Positions 45,680-54,972 of a DNA stretch of 64,000 nucleotides are shown piece by piece (within the stretch, counting starts at the first letter, position 1; each line of letters begins with the position of its first letter). The stretch comes from CAYJAZ01 sp964368455 (GTDB taxonomy: Bacteria; Desulfobacterota; Desulfovibrionia; Desulfovibrionales; Desulfovibrionaceae). A program made the position numbers and the translations under genes. The notes under the pieces are model-generated. The model saw only the letters and a list, made by a program, of their open reading frames with translations, had not been told where the DNA came from and did no database searches. The stretch lies in the NCBI GenBank assembly GCA_964368455.1, contig CAYJAZ010000005.1:1-64000 (forward strand), read 5' to 3'.

Positions 45680-45773
45680 ATAAACTCACCTTTAACATTA
45701 TTTAAACTTTGTGTAAGGCCATAGAATCTGTTATAGAAAACAAGTGCTTTTTATAACAAGCGTGTGTAAAAGA

Positions 45774-45802
45774 AGTATAATTAAATTCTGTATAAAAGGC
45801 AA
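45774..45802 (-). promoter_or_regulatory. Promoter of lpd-gcvH
   Basis: TTGCCT, 17 bases, TATACT. The leader downstream contains an inverted repeat TGTTATA ... TATAACA (about 45729-45758) that may be an operator or hairpin. Confidence 0.5.
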
Positions 45803-45859
45803 GCATTGTGAAAAAATTCTTCTATTTTATCTATTTTCACTTATTAACTATATTAAAGC

Positions 45860-45893
45860 AGAAAGGCTTGCGTTTTTCAACACAAGCCTTTCT
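45860..45893. terminator. Intrinsic terminator after adhesin 3
   Basis: An 11-bp stem, AGAAAGGCTTG with CAAGCCTTTCT over a 12-base loop, lying 17 bases past the stop of the minus-strand adhesin gene. Confidence 0.8.
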
Positions 45894-45910
45894 ATTATTA
45901 TTTTGCTAAG

Positions 45911-48013
45911 TTAAATATTAATAATTCCATTATTCGCTTCGTATTGATCTTTAAAACTATCGTAATCTGAAACACCCTGAAGAGTTATTGTATGTTTATA
46001 GGAAGTTGAATCAATTTCTGCAGTAAGTTCAAGAACTACAGGACTTGTTCCACCACCAGTAATACTCATTTCAAAACCAGCCTCTCTAAAGGAAGCTAAG
46101 TCTAAACTATCATCACCATCAACATTAATTGTGTCGTGGGCATTGTGTATGACATCATTATCACTCCAGCGATAAATATCCGCACCGGCACCCCCATCCA
46201 TAAAGTCATCCCCTCTACCACCAAAGAGGATATCATCACCAAGGCCACCATAAAGCTCATCATCGCCAGCTCCGCCTCTTAATATATTCGCAAATGAATT
46301 ACCTGTGATTGTATCATTGCCAGAGCCTGCTGTAATATTTTCAAAACCTATAATCTCTATTGAAGAATCAAGTCCAGTAATAGAAATTTTCCCATCATCG
46401 TTCAATTCAAATTCATTATAAGTACTATTGTTATAAATAAAGGTATCGTTTCCAGCACCAGCATCTATTTTTATATTTGCACCATCAAAACGAGAAATTT
46501 GTACAGTATCGTTGCCACCAAGAGCAGAATTTGTAGCAGAATCTGTATAGATAGAAGAATTAGCTCCCATAGTGCCAACTACAATTTTATCGTCGCCAAA
46601 TTCACCACTGATATAGGTGTTTGTATCAGCATAGATAGTGCCAGAAAGTTCATTTACTGAAATAACATCATCGCCCATATTATGTTGAGAACTTGCAACA
46701 TCGCCATAAATTGTACCAGAACTTACACCTACTTTGATAATATCGTTTCCACCAACTACAGATTGATTGTTTGAATCACCATAAATAGTGCCTAAATTAG
46801 TTCCTACTTCAACACTGTCGTTTCCTGTTCCTGCTGAAATAGAACCAGAAAAGACACCTGCATTTGGATCAACTGTGCCAGCTGGTGCAATAATTTGTAT
46901 AGTATCATTGCCGCTGCCAGCATCAATGCTTGCATCTTTAGCGTAAGAAATGGAGATAGAATCACTTCCTGCACCAGCAATAATTGTTGAAGTGTCTAAA
47001 ACATCAACTGCAATAACATCATTGCCCTCAGCAGAATTTAAAGTTGTAGAATTAGAAAGTTTTCCTAGAGCAAATCTGTCATTTCCAGCATTGCCATTAT
47101 AAGTTTTACCATCTTCAACTTCATTAGCAATAAATGTTTCTCCTACTTGTGTAACTTCAGTATAATTTTGTACTAAATGAAGAGGATTTGAAGGAGCAGA
47201 AACCACTCCGCCATTTTCAATGCTGAAAGTAAAAGTTGGATTTTTAAGACTTAAGCCAGCAAGATCTGTTTTAAGAATATCTATAGTAAATTCGCCTGTT
47301 GACTTATTGTAATTACTTTCATTTATTTCATAAGTTCCAAGATCTTGTATAGTTAAATAGATGGTAAAATCATTAGCATCAATATTTTGCAAAGACAATT
47401 TACCTGTGAGCGGCATATAAAGGTTTGAACGAGAAAGAGCAGAACCAACTTGGCTAGGCATGATAAAAGCATCTGCACCTAAACCTAATTCTATATTTGC
47501 TTGTGGAATAGTTGGGGATATGCCTGGTGCTGGTGCAACTGGAGTTGATAAACCTGCTACGGCAACTCCTTCAACAATTTGCACATTCACTCTGGCTGTA
47601 AAAAACCCTAAATCAATGCCATCGTCTGCTAAAGACTGTTGCACAAAATCATCAGGCAAGGAAGCAATTTGTTCTGGAGCATCATTTTCATTTCTTCTGC
47701 TTTGCTTCACATTTTGTTCTTCTTTTTGAATAACAAATTGTGGGCCAAGATTAGCTAAAAAGGTTTCGCCCAAAGTAATTGCGCCATTTTGTGAAACAAC
47801 TTCTGGCAGATTATCTGTTGTGTATACTGTATAAAAATCTTGTAAAACAATTTTTGAACCAAGTGCATCAAAAGACAGTATTAAATCATTATCGATTCTT
47901 TCAAAGAAAACATTCTCTAAAGAAAATCCTAACTCCAAGGCTTCGTACTTACCTTCAAGATTCACTATAACATTTTCACCTCTTGCAGGTGCAGTAAGTT
48001 TTAAGTCTGCCAT
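45911..48013 (-). CDS. RTX adhesin-like protein with BapA-type prefix (paralogue 3)
   Basis: 700 residues. Residues 1-95 match the prefix of the two plus-strand adhesins (LELGFSLENVFFERIDNDLILSF, KIVLQDFYTVYTTDNLPE). The middle (about 110-300) is unassigned. From about 310 come beta-roll repeats (GNAGNDRFALG, GAGSDSISI, GSGNDTIQI), then canonical calcium-binding nonapeptides GGAGDDELYGGLGDDILFGGRGDDFMDGGAGADIY at about 595-630. The C-terminus ends NNGIINI, like type I secretion substrates. It should be calcium-folded outside the cell. GGAG precedes the ATG, and the long leader contains the same structured RNA as the other two genes. Confidence 0.82.
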   Translation of the reverse strand: MADLKLTAPARGENVIVNLEGKYEALELGFSLENVFFERIDNDLILSFDALGSKIVLQDFYTVYTTDNLPEVVSQNGAITLGETFLANLGPQFVIQKEEQNVKQSRRNENDAPEQIASLPDDFVQQSLADDGIDLGFFTARVNVQIVEGVAVAGLSTPVAPAPGISPTIPQANIELGLGADAFIMPSQVGSALSRSNLYMPLTGKLSLQNIDANDFTIYLTIQDLGTYEINESNYNKSTGEFTIDILKTDLAGLSLKNPTFTFSIENGGVVSAPSNPLHLVQNYTEVTQVGETFIANEVEDGKTYNGNAGNDRFALGKLSNSTTLNSAEGNDVIAVDVLDTSTIIAGAGSDSISISYAKDASIDAGSGNDTIQIIAPAGTVDPNAGVFSGSISAGTGNDSVEVGTNLGTIYGDSNNQSVVGGNDIIKVGVSSGTIYGDVASSQHNMGDDVISVNELSGTIYADTNTYISGEFGDDKIVVGTMGANSSIYTDSATNSALGGNDTVQISRFDGANIKIDAGAGNDTFIYNNSTYNEFELNDDGKISITGLDSSIEIIGFENITAGSGNDTITGNSFANILRGGAGDDELYGGLGDDILFGGRGDDFMDGGAGADIYRWSDNDVIHNAHDTINVDGDDSLDLASFREAGFEMSITGGGTSPVVLELTAEIDSTSYKHTITLQGVSDYDSFKDQYEANNGIINI

Positions 48014-48136
48014 ATATACACTCCAATTTTATATAACTTATTAGGTATTCTAAAGTTTTTTTTCACTACCTAGACTACAAATTAGGCTAAACAAAATAAA
48101 GAAAACTTTACATACACGAGATAAACCGACATGAGC

Positions 48137-48225
48137 AAACGTTTGTTTTACGCTTTATGAACAATATGTCTTTATTCAAAAGAGGCACTATTTGTTCAAT
48201 CTTGACATCGCTATAGATACTCAAG
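48137..48225 (-). ncRNA. Structured 5' leader RNA element, copy 3
   Basis: Minus-strand copy upstream of adhesin 3. P1 CTTG (48225-48222)/CAAG (48204-48201), where copies 1-2 have CCTG/CGGG; P2 TGAAC (48198-48194)/GTTCA (48162-48158), extendable to 7 bp; P3 TCTTT (48183-48179)/AAAGA (48173-48169); P4 AAGCGT (48155-48150)/ACGTTT (48142-48137). GATTGAAC, GTGCCTCT, GACATATTG and TTCATAAAGC align with copy 1. It ends about 125 bases before the start codon. Confidence 0.78.
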
Positions 48226-48308
48226 TTTTATAAAGACGATTCCATCTAAAACATTATGAAAAATTTAAATTTTTCAGATAATAAAATATCCGCAATCAAT
48301 CTAAAAAA

Positions 48309-48338
48309 AGAATAGCATGACAGCATAAAAACTGTCAA
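48309..48338 (-). promoter_or_regulatory. Promoter of third adhesin gene
   Basis: TTGACA, 18 bases, TATTCT. The transcript would start near 48302 with a leader of about 290 bases holding RNA element copy 3. The remaining gap up to 48547 is very AT-rich with nothing recognised. Confidence 0.65.
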
Positions 48339-48547
48339 TATTCATAAGCCAAAAATTCTCTTTTTTCTTTAATTTAAAAATACAAAAATAAGACTAAAAA
48401 ACAAATTCTACAAAAAAGTAAAAAAAATCTCTCCAATCTAAAATTTTGAACTTTTTCTTCTTTTTTGTAAATTTTGAAGAAAAAAATGAGAAAGTGAAAA
48501 AAATCCCTAATAAGTATCTAACAAAATTGTAAATTTTAAAAAAAACC

Positions 48548-48576
48548 TTGAATTCATTTAGAAAGCATGCTATAAA
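48548..48576 (+). promoter_or_regulatory. Promoter of amino acid symporter gene
   Basis: TTGAAT, 17 bases, TATAAA, about 25 bases before the ATG. Confidence 0.65.
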
Positions 48577-48601
48577 GAAAAAAAAGACAAGGGAGTAGCT
48601 T

Positions 48602-49942
48602 ATGTTTATTGATTTAATGAATTGGCTCAATGGTATTTTATGGGGCCCTATTATGCTTGTTCTTTTGTTAGGAACTGGTATCTACCTAACAATTGGATTA
48701 AAACTTTTTTCTTTCACTTATCTTGGTCAAGCTTTCAGACTTATGTGGCAAGGCCGAGCGATCAAATCAAATGATGTTGGTGAAGTTTCTGCTTTTAATG
48801 CCTTAATGACAGCTCTTGCTGCAACAATTGGTACTGGTAATATTGCTGGTGTTGCTACAGCTATCTTTATTGGTGGACCTGGTGCTTTATTTTGGATGTG
48901 GATGACAGCCCTAGCTGGTATGGCGACAAAATACGCTGAAACAGTGCTTGCTGTAGAATACAGAGAAGTGACCGACAAAGGTTCCTATGTTGGTGGCCCA
49001 ATGTACTTTATTAAAAATGGACTTGGTCCAAAATGGGCATGGCTTGGTGCTGCCTTTGCTATCTTTGCTGCTTTAGCAAGTTTTGGTATTGGTAATACTG
49101 TTCAAGCAAACTCTGTTGCTCAAGCTCTTAATTCATCTTTCAATATCCCAACTCACATTACTGCTGTAGGTCTTTTTGCTCTTTCAGTTTTAGTTATTAT
49201 TGGTGGACTTAAACGTATTGCCGACGTTGCTGGTATTTTAGTTCCTGCAATGGCACTTATTTATTGTGCTGGTGGTATTATCGTTGTTGCTTTAAGAATA
49301 GATGAAGTTCCTGGTGCTCTTTCTCTTATCGTTAACGAAGCTTTCTCTCCTACAGCTGCTTCTGGTGGTTTTGCTGGTGCAACTGTTATGATGGCTATGA
49401 GAATGGGTGTTGCTCGTGGTTTATTCTCTAACGAAGCTGGTCTTGGTTCTGGCTGTATCGCTTATGCTGCTGCTGCAACTTCTGGTCCTGTAACTATGGG
49501 TCTTGTTGGCATGCTTGGTACATTTATCGATAGTATTATTGTTTGTACATTTACAGGCCTTGCTATCATCATCACAGGTTCTTGGACTTCTGGTGAAACA
49601 GGAGCTACCCTTACTGGCCTTGCTTTTGAATCTGTTATTCCTTACGGTGGTGCTTTTGTTTCATTGAGTATTGCTTTATTTGCTTATAGTACAATTCTTG
49701 GCTGGTGTGTATATGCTGAACGCTGTGTAATTTACTTATTTGGCGAAAAAGGCGTAAAATTCTTCCGTATTCTTTATGTAGCAGTTGTTCCTGTTGGTGC
49801 TATTGCTAGCCTTGACACAGTTTGGCTTATTGCAGATAACTTAAATGCTATGATGGCTATTCCAAACCTTGTTGGCCTTATTCTTCTTAGCCCAGTTCTC
49901 TTTAGACTAACTAAGAAATATATAACTGAAGGTAAAGGATAA
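48602..49942 (+). CDS. Alanine or glycine:cation symporter (AGCS family)
   Basis: 446 residues with about ten membrane helices. FNALMTALAATIGTGNIAGVATAIFIGGPGALFWMWMTALAGMATKYAE is the AGCS signature (residues about 65-115), followed by GGPMYFI and LFSNEAGLGS. It imports alanine or glycine with sodium. GGGAG precedes the ATG. Codon use is more biased than in neighbours (many GCT, GGT), suggesting high expression. A terminator follows; it is monocistronic. Confidence 0.93.
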   Translation: MFIDLMNWLNGILWGPIMLVLLLGTGIYLTIGLKLFSFTYLGQAFRLMWQGRAIKSNDVGEVSAFNALMTALAATIGTGNIAGVATAIFIGGPGALFWMWMTALAGMATKYAETVLAVEYREVTDKGSYVGGPMYFIKNGLGPKWAWLGAAFAIFAALASFGIGNTVQANSVAQALNSSFNIPTHITAVGLFALSVLVIIGGLKRIADVAGILVPAMALIYCAGGIIVVALRIDEVPGALSLIVNEAFSPTAASGGFAGATVMMAMRMGVARGLFSNEAGLGSGCIAYAAAATSGPVTMGLVGMLGTFIDSIIVCTFTGLAIIITGSWTSGETGATLTGLAFESVIPYGGAFVSLSIALFAYSTILGWCVYAERCVIYLFGEKGVKFFRILYVAVVPVGAIASLDTVWLIADNLNAMMAIPNLVGLILLSPVLFRLTKKYITEGKG

Positions 49943-49980
49943 AATCTATAAACTACATATTATTGTAGATTATATAAAAT

Positions 49981-50015
49981 AAAACACTCTCTGTAAAAAG
50001 AGAGTGTTTTTTTAT
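49981..50015. terminator. Bidirectional intrinsic terminator
   Basis: A perfect 12-bp stem, AAAACACTCTCT with AGAGAGTGTTTT over GTAAAA, followed by a T-run, between convergent genes. Confidence 0.92.
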
Positions 50016-50036
50016 TTTTAATATATTTATAATTAT

Positions 50037-51974
50037 TTATTGAGTAAATTCATTTTTGAATACAAAGTCTTCAATTTCGCTAGCAATTATACTTCCTTTT
50101 ATATCAACAATATTATCTAAAGGACTTTCTTTTTCTGTATTTTCAGCAATCAAATTACTGCCTATAAGCGAACCAAGAATTTCAACTTCAGCCTTACCCT
50201 TTGTGACTATATCAGAATTTATTACATCGCCCTCGACTACAAATTGTGAAACAATTTCGCCCTCTGTAGCAGGATCTATTGCATTATCTTCGTTAAGATT
50301 TTCGCCAATTTCAACTGAAGAATCTTCTAAATTGCCCTCAATATTGAGAGCGGCTGAACCCTCACTCATAAAGTTTAAATTCTTCATTCCTTCTTCTGAA
50401 TGAAGACTAGTGTGCCCACTACCAGCAGTGACTTTTAAATTATCCTGCCCTTCAAGTAAATGAATAGAATTTATGCCATCACCTGATAAAATCGAAGCTT
50501 TTTCAGAGGCATTTTCTAGAGTTAAATTATTATTGCCATTGCCTAAAGATAGGCCTTCTCTTTGCTCGCTAGAACCTATTGAAGAAAGGTTTATACTATT
50601 ATTTCCATTACCTAGATGAACAGAACCATAACCTAAACGAACATGTTCTTCATCTTCGCTATCTCTACTAATGATGTCATGTACTGTATCTTTTACAACT
50701 AAATTATTGTTTCCATTACCAATACTTATAGAAGCAGAGCTTACTTTAAAGTTAGGATCATTGATATTTTCATATTTTTCAAGCTCTTTATAGGCTAAGA
50801 AAGCCTCTTTATTATAACTTGCGTTCACAATTATTTCATTATCACCATCGCCTGCATCTAAGGATTTTGTAAGAACATCTATATTGATAGTATTATCGCC
50901 ATTACCTGCGTCTAATCTTGCAATTTGTTCAATATTTACTTTATTATTTCCATTACCAAGTTGAAGTTCATTTGCATAATCAACATCAATTATGCTATTT
51001 CCACTACCTGTTGAAATATTTTTTACAAGATCACTTTCTAATTTATTGTCGCCATTGCCAAGTTTTATATTTTCAAAGTAATGAGTATTTGTGTTATTTG
51101 CAATGTTCTTTACTATATTATTTCCATCACCTAATTCAATATTTCCAAAGACAGAATTTATTTCATTATTACCGTCTCCGCCCTTAAGATTCAAATCGCC
51201 ATAAGCATAAAAGGTATTATTTCCATCGCCTACATTTAAAGTATTACTCATACCCGCTAAGGAAATAAGATTATTTCCATTGCCAGCATTAAGCGAAACA
51301 GAAGAAGCCCTACTCACAACTTGATTGTCGCCATCGCCTAAGTTTGCCTTAGTATTTTCGCCAAATATCACAACAGTGTCATTGCCATCACTTGAAGAAA
51401 TCTTTGTATTATCTGAAATGCTTACAATCAAATCATCACTTTTAGAACCAAGAATATTTTTTTCTTTCACAAGAGCAGAATTTTCATCGTCTGGATCTAT
51501 TTTCTTATCTTCAACAGTATTTATTATAAGATTTCCAGCACTGTCTTCAGAGAAAACTGTGTCCTCTTGGAGTTGTATTTTTTCGCTTGTTCTGCTGTCT
51601 GCATAATTAATAGTTGCTGTATAAAAACCTTCTGCATCAGCATTTGCAGAAATTGTCACTTGCGTACCAGAGGCAAAAGTTTTTGTTGTATTTGTGTATA
51701 AAGCATCTAAGGCTTTGCCCATCAAAGAATCTTCTGTCCTCGCAGAATTTGCTACTTGACTTGCTTTTTCTGCTTGATTTAGGCCTTCAGTCGAAATATT
51801 TACTTTGTCTTGTGGATTAAGAACATCAGAAATTAAAGCCTCTGATTTTTTTTGGCTATCATCATTTTTGGCTTTGAATTGAGAAAAAGATTGAATGCCC
51901 TCATTATTATTGGAAAATAAAGAAGATTTTGCACTTATTGTGCTTTGCGCAAAAACACTAGAAATACTATACAT
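50037..51974 (-). CDS. Beta-roll repeat protein without prefix domain
   Basis: 645 residues. The first 110 residues are Ser/Asn/Gln-rich with DKVNISTEGLNQAEKA, reminiscent of Desulfovibrio surface or flagellar-associated proteins. Residues about 180-520 contain about twenty irregular units ending in GNGNN, GDGNN or GDGDN (for example LGNGNNKVNI, LDAGNGDNTINI), spaced 15-25 residues, that would build a right-handed beta-roll or solenoid. Asn replaces the second Asp of the calcium nonapeptide GGxGxD, so calcium binding is doubtful. No clear secretion signal ends the protein. AAGGGG precedes the ATG. It lacks the leader RNA of the other three. Confidence 0.6.
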   Translation of the reverse strand: MYSISSVFAQSTISAKSSLFSNNNEGIQSFSQFKAKNDDSQKKSEALISDVLNPQDKVNISTEGLNQAEKASQVANSARTEDSLMGKALDALYTNTTKTFASGTQVTISANADAEGFYTATINYADSRTSEKIQLQEDTVFSEDSAGNLIINTVEDKKIDPDDENSALVKEKNILGSKSDDLIVSISDNTKISSSDGNDTVVIFGENTKANLGDGDNQVVSRASSVSLNAGNGNNLISLAGMSNTLNVGDGNNTFYAYGDLNLKGGDGNNEINSVFGNIELGDGNNIVKNIANNTNTHYFENIKLGNGDNKLESDLVKNISTGSGNSIIDVDYANELQLGNGNNKVNIEQIARLDAGNGDNTINIDVLTKSLDAGDGDNEIIVNASYNKEAFLAYKELEKYENINDPNFKVSSASISIGNGNNNLVVKDTVHDIISRDSEDEEHVRLGYGSVHLGNGNNSINLSSIGSSEQREGLSLGNGNNNLTLENASEKASILSGDGINSIHLLEGQDNLKVTAGSGHTSLHSEEGMKNLNFMSEGSAALNIEGNLEDSSVEIGENLNEDNAIDPATEGEIVSQFVVEGDVINSDIVTKGKAEVEILGSLIGSNLIAENTEKESPLDNIVDIKGSIIASEIEDFVFKNEFTQ

Positions 51975-52063
51975 ATCAACCCCTTATATTTTATATAAAA
52001 CAAGAGTAATTTTACACTTCTTTTCTATAAGGAATTATCGGCAAATATATAAAATAGAATAGG

Positions 52064-52663
52064 CTAGATTTCTTTATTTAAAGTATATTCTTTTAATATT
52101 TCTTCATCTGTGATAGAGCGAAAAATTTTGCAAGGATTACCAAAGGCGACAACATTGTCAGGAATATTTTTTGTAACAACAGAGCCAGCACCAATAACTA
52201 CATTATTTCCTATACTTACATTAGGCATCACACTCACATTTGCCCCAAACCATACATTATTACCAACTTTAATAGGATGAGCAAATTCTAATCCTTCATT
52301 TCTTCTTTGGTAATCTATAGGATGGCTTGCTGTGTAAAATCCACAATTGGGGCCAATAAAGACATTATCGCCAAAAGTGACTTTTGCAGCATCAAGTATA
52401 ATTAAACCGTGATTAGCGTAAAAATTTTCACCTATTTCAATATTATAACCAAAATCACAATAAAAAGGGCTTTGCACAGCTAAAAGAGATTTTACTTTTG
52501 CAACAATACTTTTAAAAAATTCTTCTCTTTTTTCTGTATGCGATGGCAAAATCTGATTGTATATAAAGCATTTATCCTTACATTCATTCAATTCCTTGAG
52601 AATCTCTGTGTCATAATTTGCATTATACAAAAGTCCTAATTCTCTTTTATCTTTTTCTGTCAT
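52064..52663 (-). CDS. Sugar O-acetyltransferase (maltose/galactoside type, left-handed beta helix)
   Basis: 199 residues. YNANYDTEILKELNECK is the N-terminal Maa/LacA motif, then FYCDFGYNIEIGENFYANHGLIILDAAKVTFGDNVFIGPNCGFYTASHPID with the catalytic His, and hexapeptide repeats VGNNVWFGANVSVMPNVSIGNNVVIGAGSVVTKNIP. It transfers acetyl from acetyl-CoA to a sugar hydroxyl. ATG 52663 is preferred over an upstream codon inside yjiG. It is the last gene of the men-yji group (gap 17 bases). Confidence 0.88.
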   Translation of the reverse strand: MTEKDKRELGLLYNANYDTEILKELNECKDKCFIYNQILPSHTEKREEFFKSIVAKVKSLLAVQSPFYCDFGYNIEIGENFYANHGLIILDAAKVTFGDNVFIGPNCGFYTASHPIDYQRRNEGLEFAHPIKVGNNVWFGANVSVMPNVSIGNNVVIGAGSVVTKNIPDNVVAFGNPCKIFRSITDEEILKEYTLNKEI

Positions 52664-52680
52664 TGCAGAAGCCCTTCTTT

Positions 52681-53142
52681 TTACAATAAAAATCGCATTG
52701 TAAGCATGCCGCAAAAAGCATTGAAAACACTAATGAGAAATAATGGTAAATAATGTTTTGTTTCAATACCAATAACTGCAAGAATTCTGCCCATATACTG
52801 TAATTGTGCACCCATTAAAAAGATGCCAGGTAAGAGTATTGCTATATGTGTGCTGTTTAAAAGTCCTTCTGTATAGAGAGCGGCAGCAATACCAACCCCT
52901 GCCACAGCAGAAAACCATGTAGTGAGCAAAACTGTAACGGCATCGCCAGGCAGATTAAATATAGACATAAAAGGCTGAAATAATGTTGTTAAATATTCAA
53001 GAACATTCAGCACAGTCAAAAAATGCACTAAGGCAAAGGCCATAACAACATTTGGCAAAAGATGATTAGTCGCAAGCAACCAACCTTTGCGTAAGCCATC
53101 AACAAATATATCTATAATACTTTTTTTCTTTACTGTAGACAT
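52681..53142 (-). CDS. yjiG: Nucleoside-recognition (Gate) domain membrane protein, YjiG-like
   Basis: 153 residues, four to five membrane helices. LPNVVMAFALVHFLTVLNVLEYLTTLFQPFMSIFNLPGDAVTVLLTTWFSAVAGVG is the Gate-domain half. Found paired with YjiH as a split transporter-like protein of unknown cargo. It begins one base after the yjiH stop, so the pair is coupled. Confidence 0.8.
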   Translation of the reverse strand: MSTVKKKSIIDIFVDGLRKGWLLATNHLLPNVVMAFALVHFLTVLNVLEYLTTLFQPFMSIFNLPGDAVTVLLTTWFSAVAGVGIAAALYTEGLLNSTHIAILLPGIFLMGAQLQYMGRILAVIGIETKHYLPLFLISVFNAFCGMLTMRFLL

Positions 53143-53143
53143 G

Positions 53144-53845
53144 CTATATCCCCTTATGAGTAAATGTTTTGATATATATTCTCATCACATTCACACCTAC
53201 TAATTTATAAATAAGTATGATAGTTAAAGGAAATAAGAGAGAAATATCCAAAAAAGAAAAAACAGCCATGCCCGTAGTAAGATAATTCAATATGGCAGCA
53301 CCAGCAGAAAATTGAAATGCCGCACAAATTAGACGCTCTTCTTCAGTTATATAGCCATTTTCAAAAAGTTCTCTTGTCATAGCCGCACCAGCGTCCGTGC
53401 TTTGCATAGAACTTATTAATGTAAGGCCAACAATGCCAGGTAAGCCCATAAGTGGCCTAAAAAGAGGTGTGAGCATTTTTTGTGCAGCCTTGAGTGCACC
53501 AAAATGCGTGGCAACTTCAACAATGCCAAGAGCGAGCATAATGCCAGGTATAAGAGAAAGAGAAAATAAAAATCCCTGCTTTGCCCCATAGCCCCCCTTA
53601 CCTATGAAATTGCCTCCACTGATCTTTCCAAAATCTCCAATAAGTTCACTGATATTAAAGGCATCTGTCCAATTATCGTTATTGGAAAAAATACCAGAAA
53701 AGAAAAGCATTGTTGCAATAAGAGCAATATAACCTTTAAGAGAAGTTTTTTCTGCTTCTTGTAATTTTTCGTCTAATTTTACTTTCTTCGCAGCATCAAC
53801 TGCATTTGAATCTATAGTATTGTCTTTAATTTCTTTTTCTGACAT
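53144..53845 (-). CDS. yjiH: Nucleoside-recognition (Gate) domain membrane protein, YjiH-like
   Basis: 233 residues. After a charged 40-residue N-terminus come five or six membrane helices, with LIPGIMLALGIVEVATHFGALKAAQKMLTPLFRPLMGLPGIVGLTLISSMQSTDAGAAM, the Gate-domain signature. Partner of YjiG; the pair may export or import a small molecule. ATG 53845 is chosen over TTG 53869, which overlaps the menE stop. Function in the men context is unknown. Confidence 0.8.
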   Translation of the reverse strand: MSEKEIKDNTIDSNAVDAAKKVKLDEKLQEAEKTSLKGYIALIATMLFFSGIFSNNDNWTDAFNISELIGDFGKISGGNFIGKGGYGAKQGFLFSLSLIPGIMLALGIVEVATHFGALKAAQKMLTPLFRPLMGLPGIVGLTLISSMQSTDAGAAMTRELFENGYITEEERLICAAFQFSAGAAILNYLTTGMAVFSFLDISLLFPLTIILIYKLVGVNVMRIYIKTFTHKGI

Positions 53846-53859
53846 TTTATTCTTCTTTT

Positions 53860-54960
53860 TTAGCAACAAGCAAATTCTTGTGCAAGTTTTTTGGCTTTAA
53901 GCCTATCTGGTTTACCTGAATCCGTCAAAGGAAGTTTTTCAACTTGTATATGCATTTTTGGAACTTGGTATTTTGAAAGCACGCTACATCTTTCTTTCCA
54001 ATCAGGGCAATTTTCTTCTGTAAGCAGCACCAATTGTTCGCCTAATTCCTTATGCGGAAGAGAAGTTATACGAAAAGCTATAGGCATAGAAGAAGCAAGT
54101 TTTTCTTCTATTTCTTCTATTTGAATCTTAATCCCACCACTATTCACAACATTATCTACTCTACCAAGTATTTGAAATTTCATATCATCTAAAAGAATTG
54201 CTCTATCGTTTGTGACAAGTATGTCCTTGCAAACAAAGGGAGCATCGATAATAAGAGTTTCTTCCTTTGATAAAGAAAGTTTCACATCATTAAAAGGAGT
54301 GAAAAAAGAAGAGGCATCTTCTTTATTAAGTTTTCTAAGAGCTATATGAGAGAGAGTTTCTGTCATGCCATAAGTGAGCCAAACTGAATGTGGAAAATCA
54401 AAAAGTTCTTTTTCTAATTCAGGCATAACGGCCATGCCACCAAGCATAAGATGCTTTACTTGCATCAATGCTTTCTTTTGCTCTGTATATTTGAGTGAAG
54501 CAGAAGCTTGTTGTGGTGTCATTGCTACAAAATACGGTGAAAAATCAATATCTTTCATTGGATTAAGCGAAGCTGGTACACAGTAAAGATCAAGTCCTGC
54601 AACCAAGGCTCGCACAACTATCATCTTAGCCCCAATAAATTTAAGAGGCATACATAATAAAACAGAAGAATTTTCTGGCAAAGAAAGAAAATCGCATGTT
54701 CTTAAAGCACTTTGCATCATATTTTCTTTCATTGCTTTATATTCTTTTGCTGTGCCCGTAGAGCCAGAAGTTTGCACCTCTACATAATCTTTATCATTAA
54801 ACCATTCTTTCAAAAAAGCATACAATTCAAGATAAGCTTCTAAAAACTTATTTTGTGAAAGCATGTCTTCTTTAAGTTTTTCAAGTTCATTTGGCAAATA
54901 TTTTTTGCCATTAAAATAAAGTATTTGTTTTTCTCTTTCGAGTATATAGTTTTTACGCAT
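53860..54960 (-). CDS. menE: o-Succinylbenzoate-CoA ligase
   Basis: 366 residues, short for the AMP-forming ligase family but normal for compact MenE. VEVQTSGSTGTAKEYKAMK is the phosphate loop, WLTYGMTETLSHIALRK the A5 motif, FQILGRVDNVVNSGGIKIQIEEIE the A8 hinge, and LPLTDSGKPDRLKAKKL holds the catalytic C-terminal Lys. It activates o-succinylbenzoate to its CoA ester in menaquinone synthesis. It starts 12 bases after menB. Confidence 0.88.
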   Translation of the reverse strand: MRKNYILEREKQILYFNGKKYLPNELEKLKEDMLSQNKFLEAYLELYAFLKEWFNDKDYVEVQTSGSTGTAKEYKAMKENMMQSALRTCDFLSLPENSSVLLCMPLKFIGAKMIVVRALVAGLDLYCVPASLNPMKDIDFSPYFVAMTPQQASASLKYTEQKKALMQVKHLMLGGMAVMPELEKELFDFPHSVWLTYGMTETLSHIALRKLNKEDASSFFTPFNDVKLSLSKEETLIIDAPFVCKDILVTNDRAILLDDMKFQILGRVDNVVNSGGIKIQIEEIEEKLASSMPIAFRITSLPHKELGEQLVLLTEENCPDWKERCSVLSKYQVPKMHIQVEKLPLTDSGKPDRLKAKKLAQEFACC

Positions 54961-54972
54961 GGACTTAAATTC

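Noticed and set aside
48394..48630. Minus-strand frame rich in Phe/Lys upstream of the symporter
   Set aside because: Translation of A/T-rich intergenic DNA and the symporter promoter; no ribosome site or family likeness.
50037..51974. CRISPR array or DNA satellite suspected from repeated short strings
   Set aside because: Repeats follow the reading frame, vary at third positions and have no constant spacer; they encode beta-roll units.
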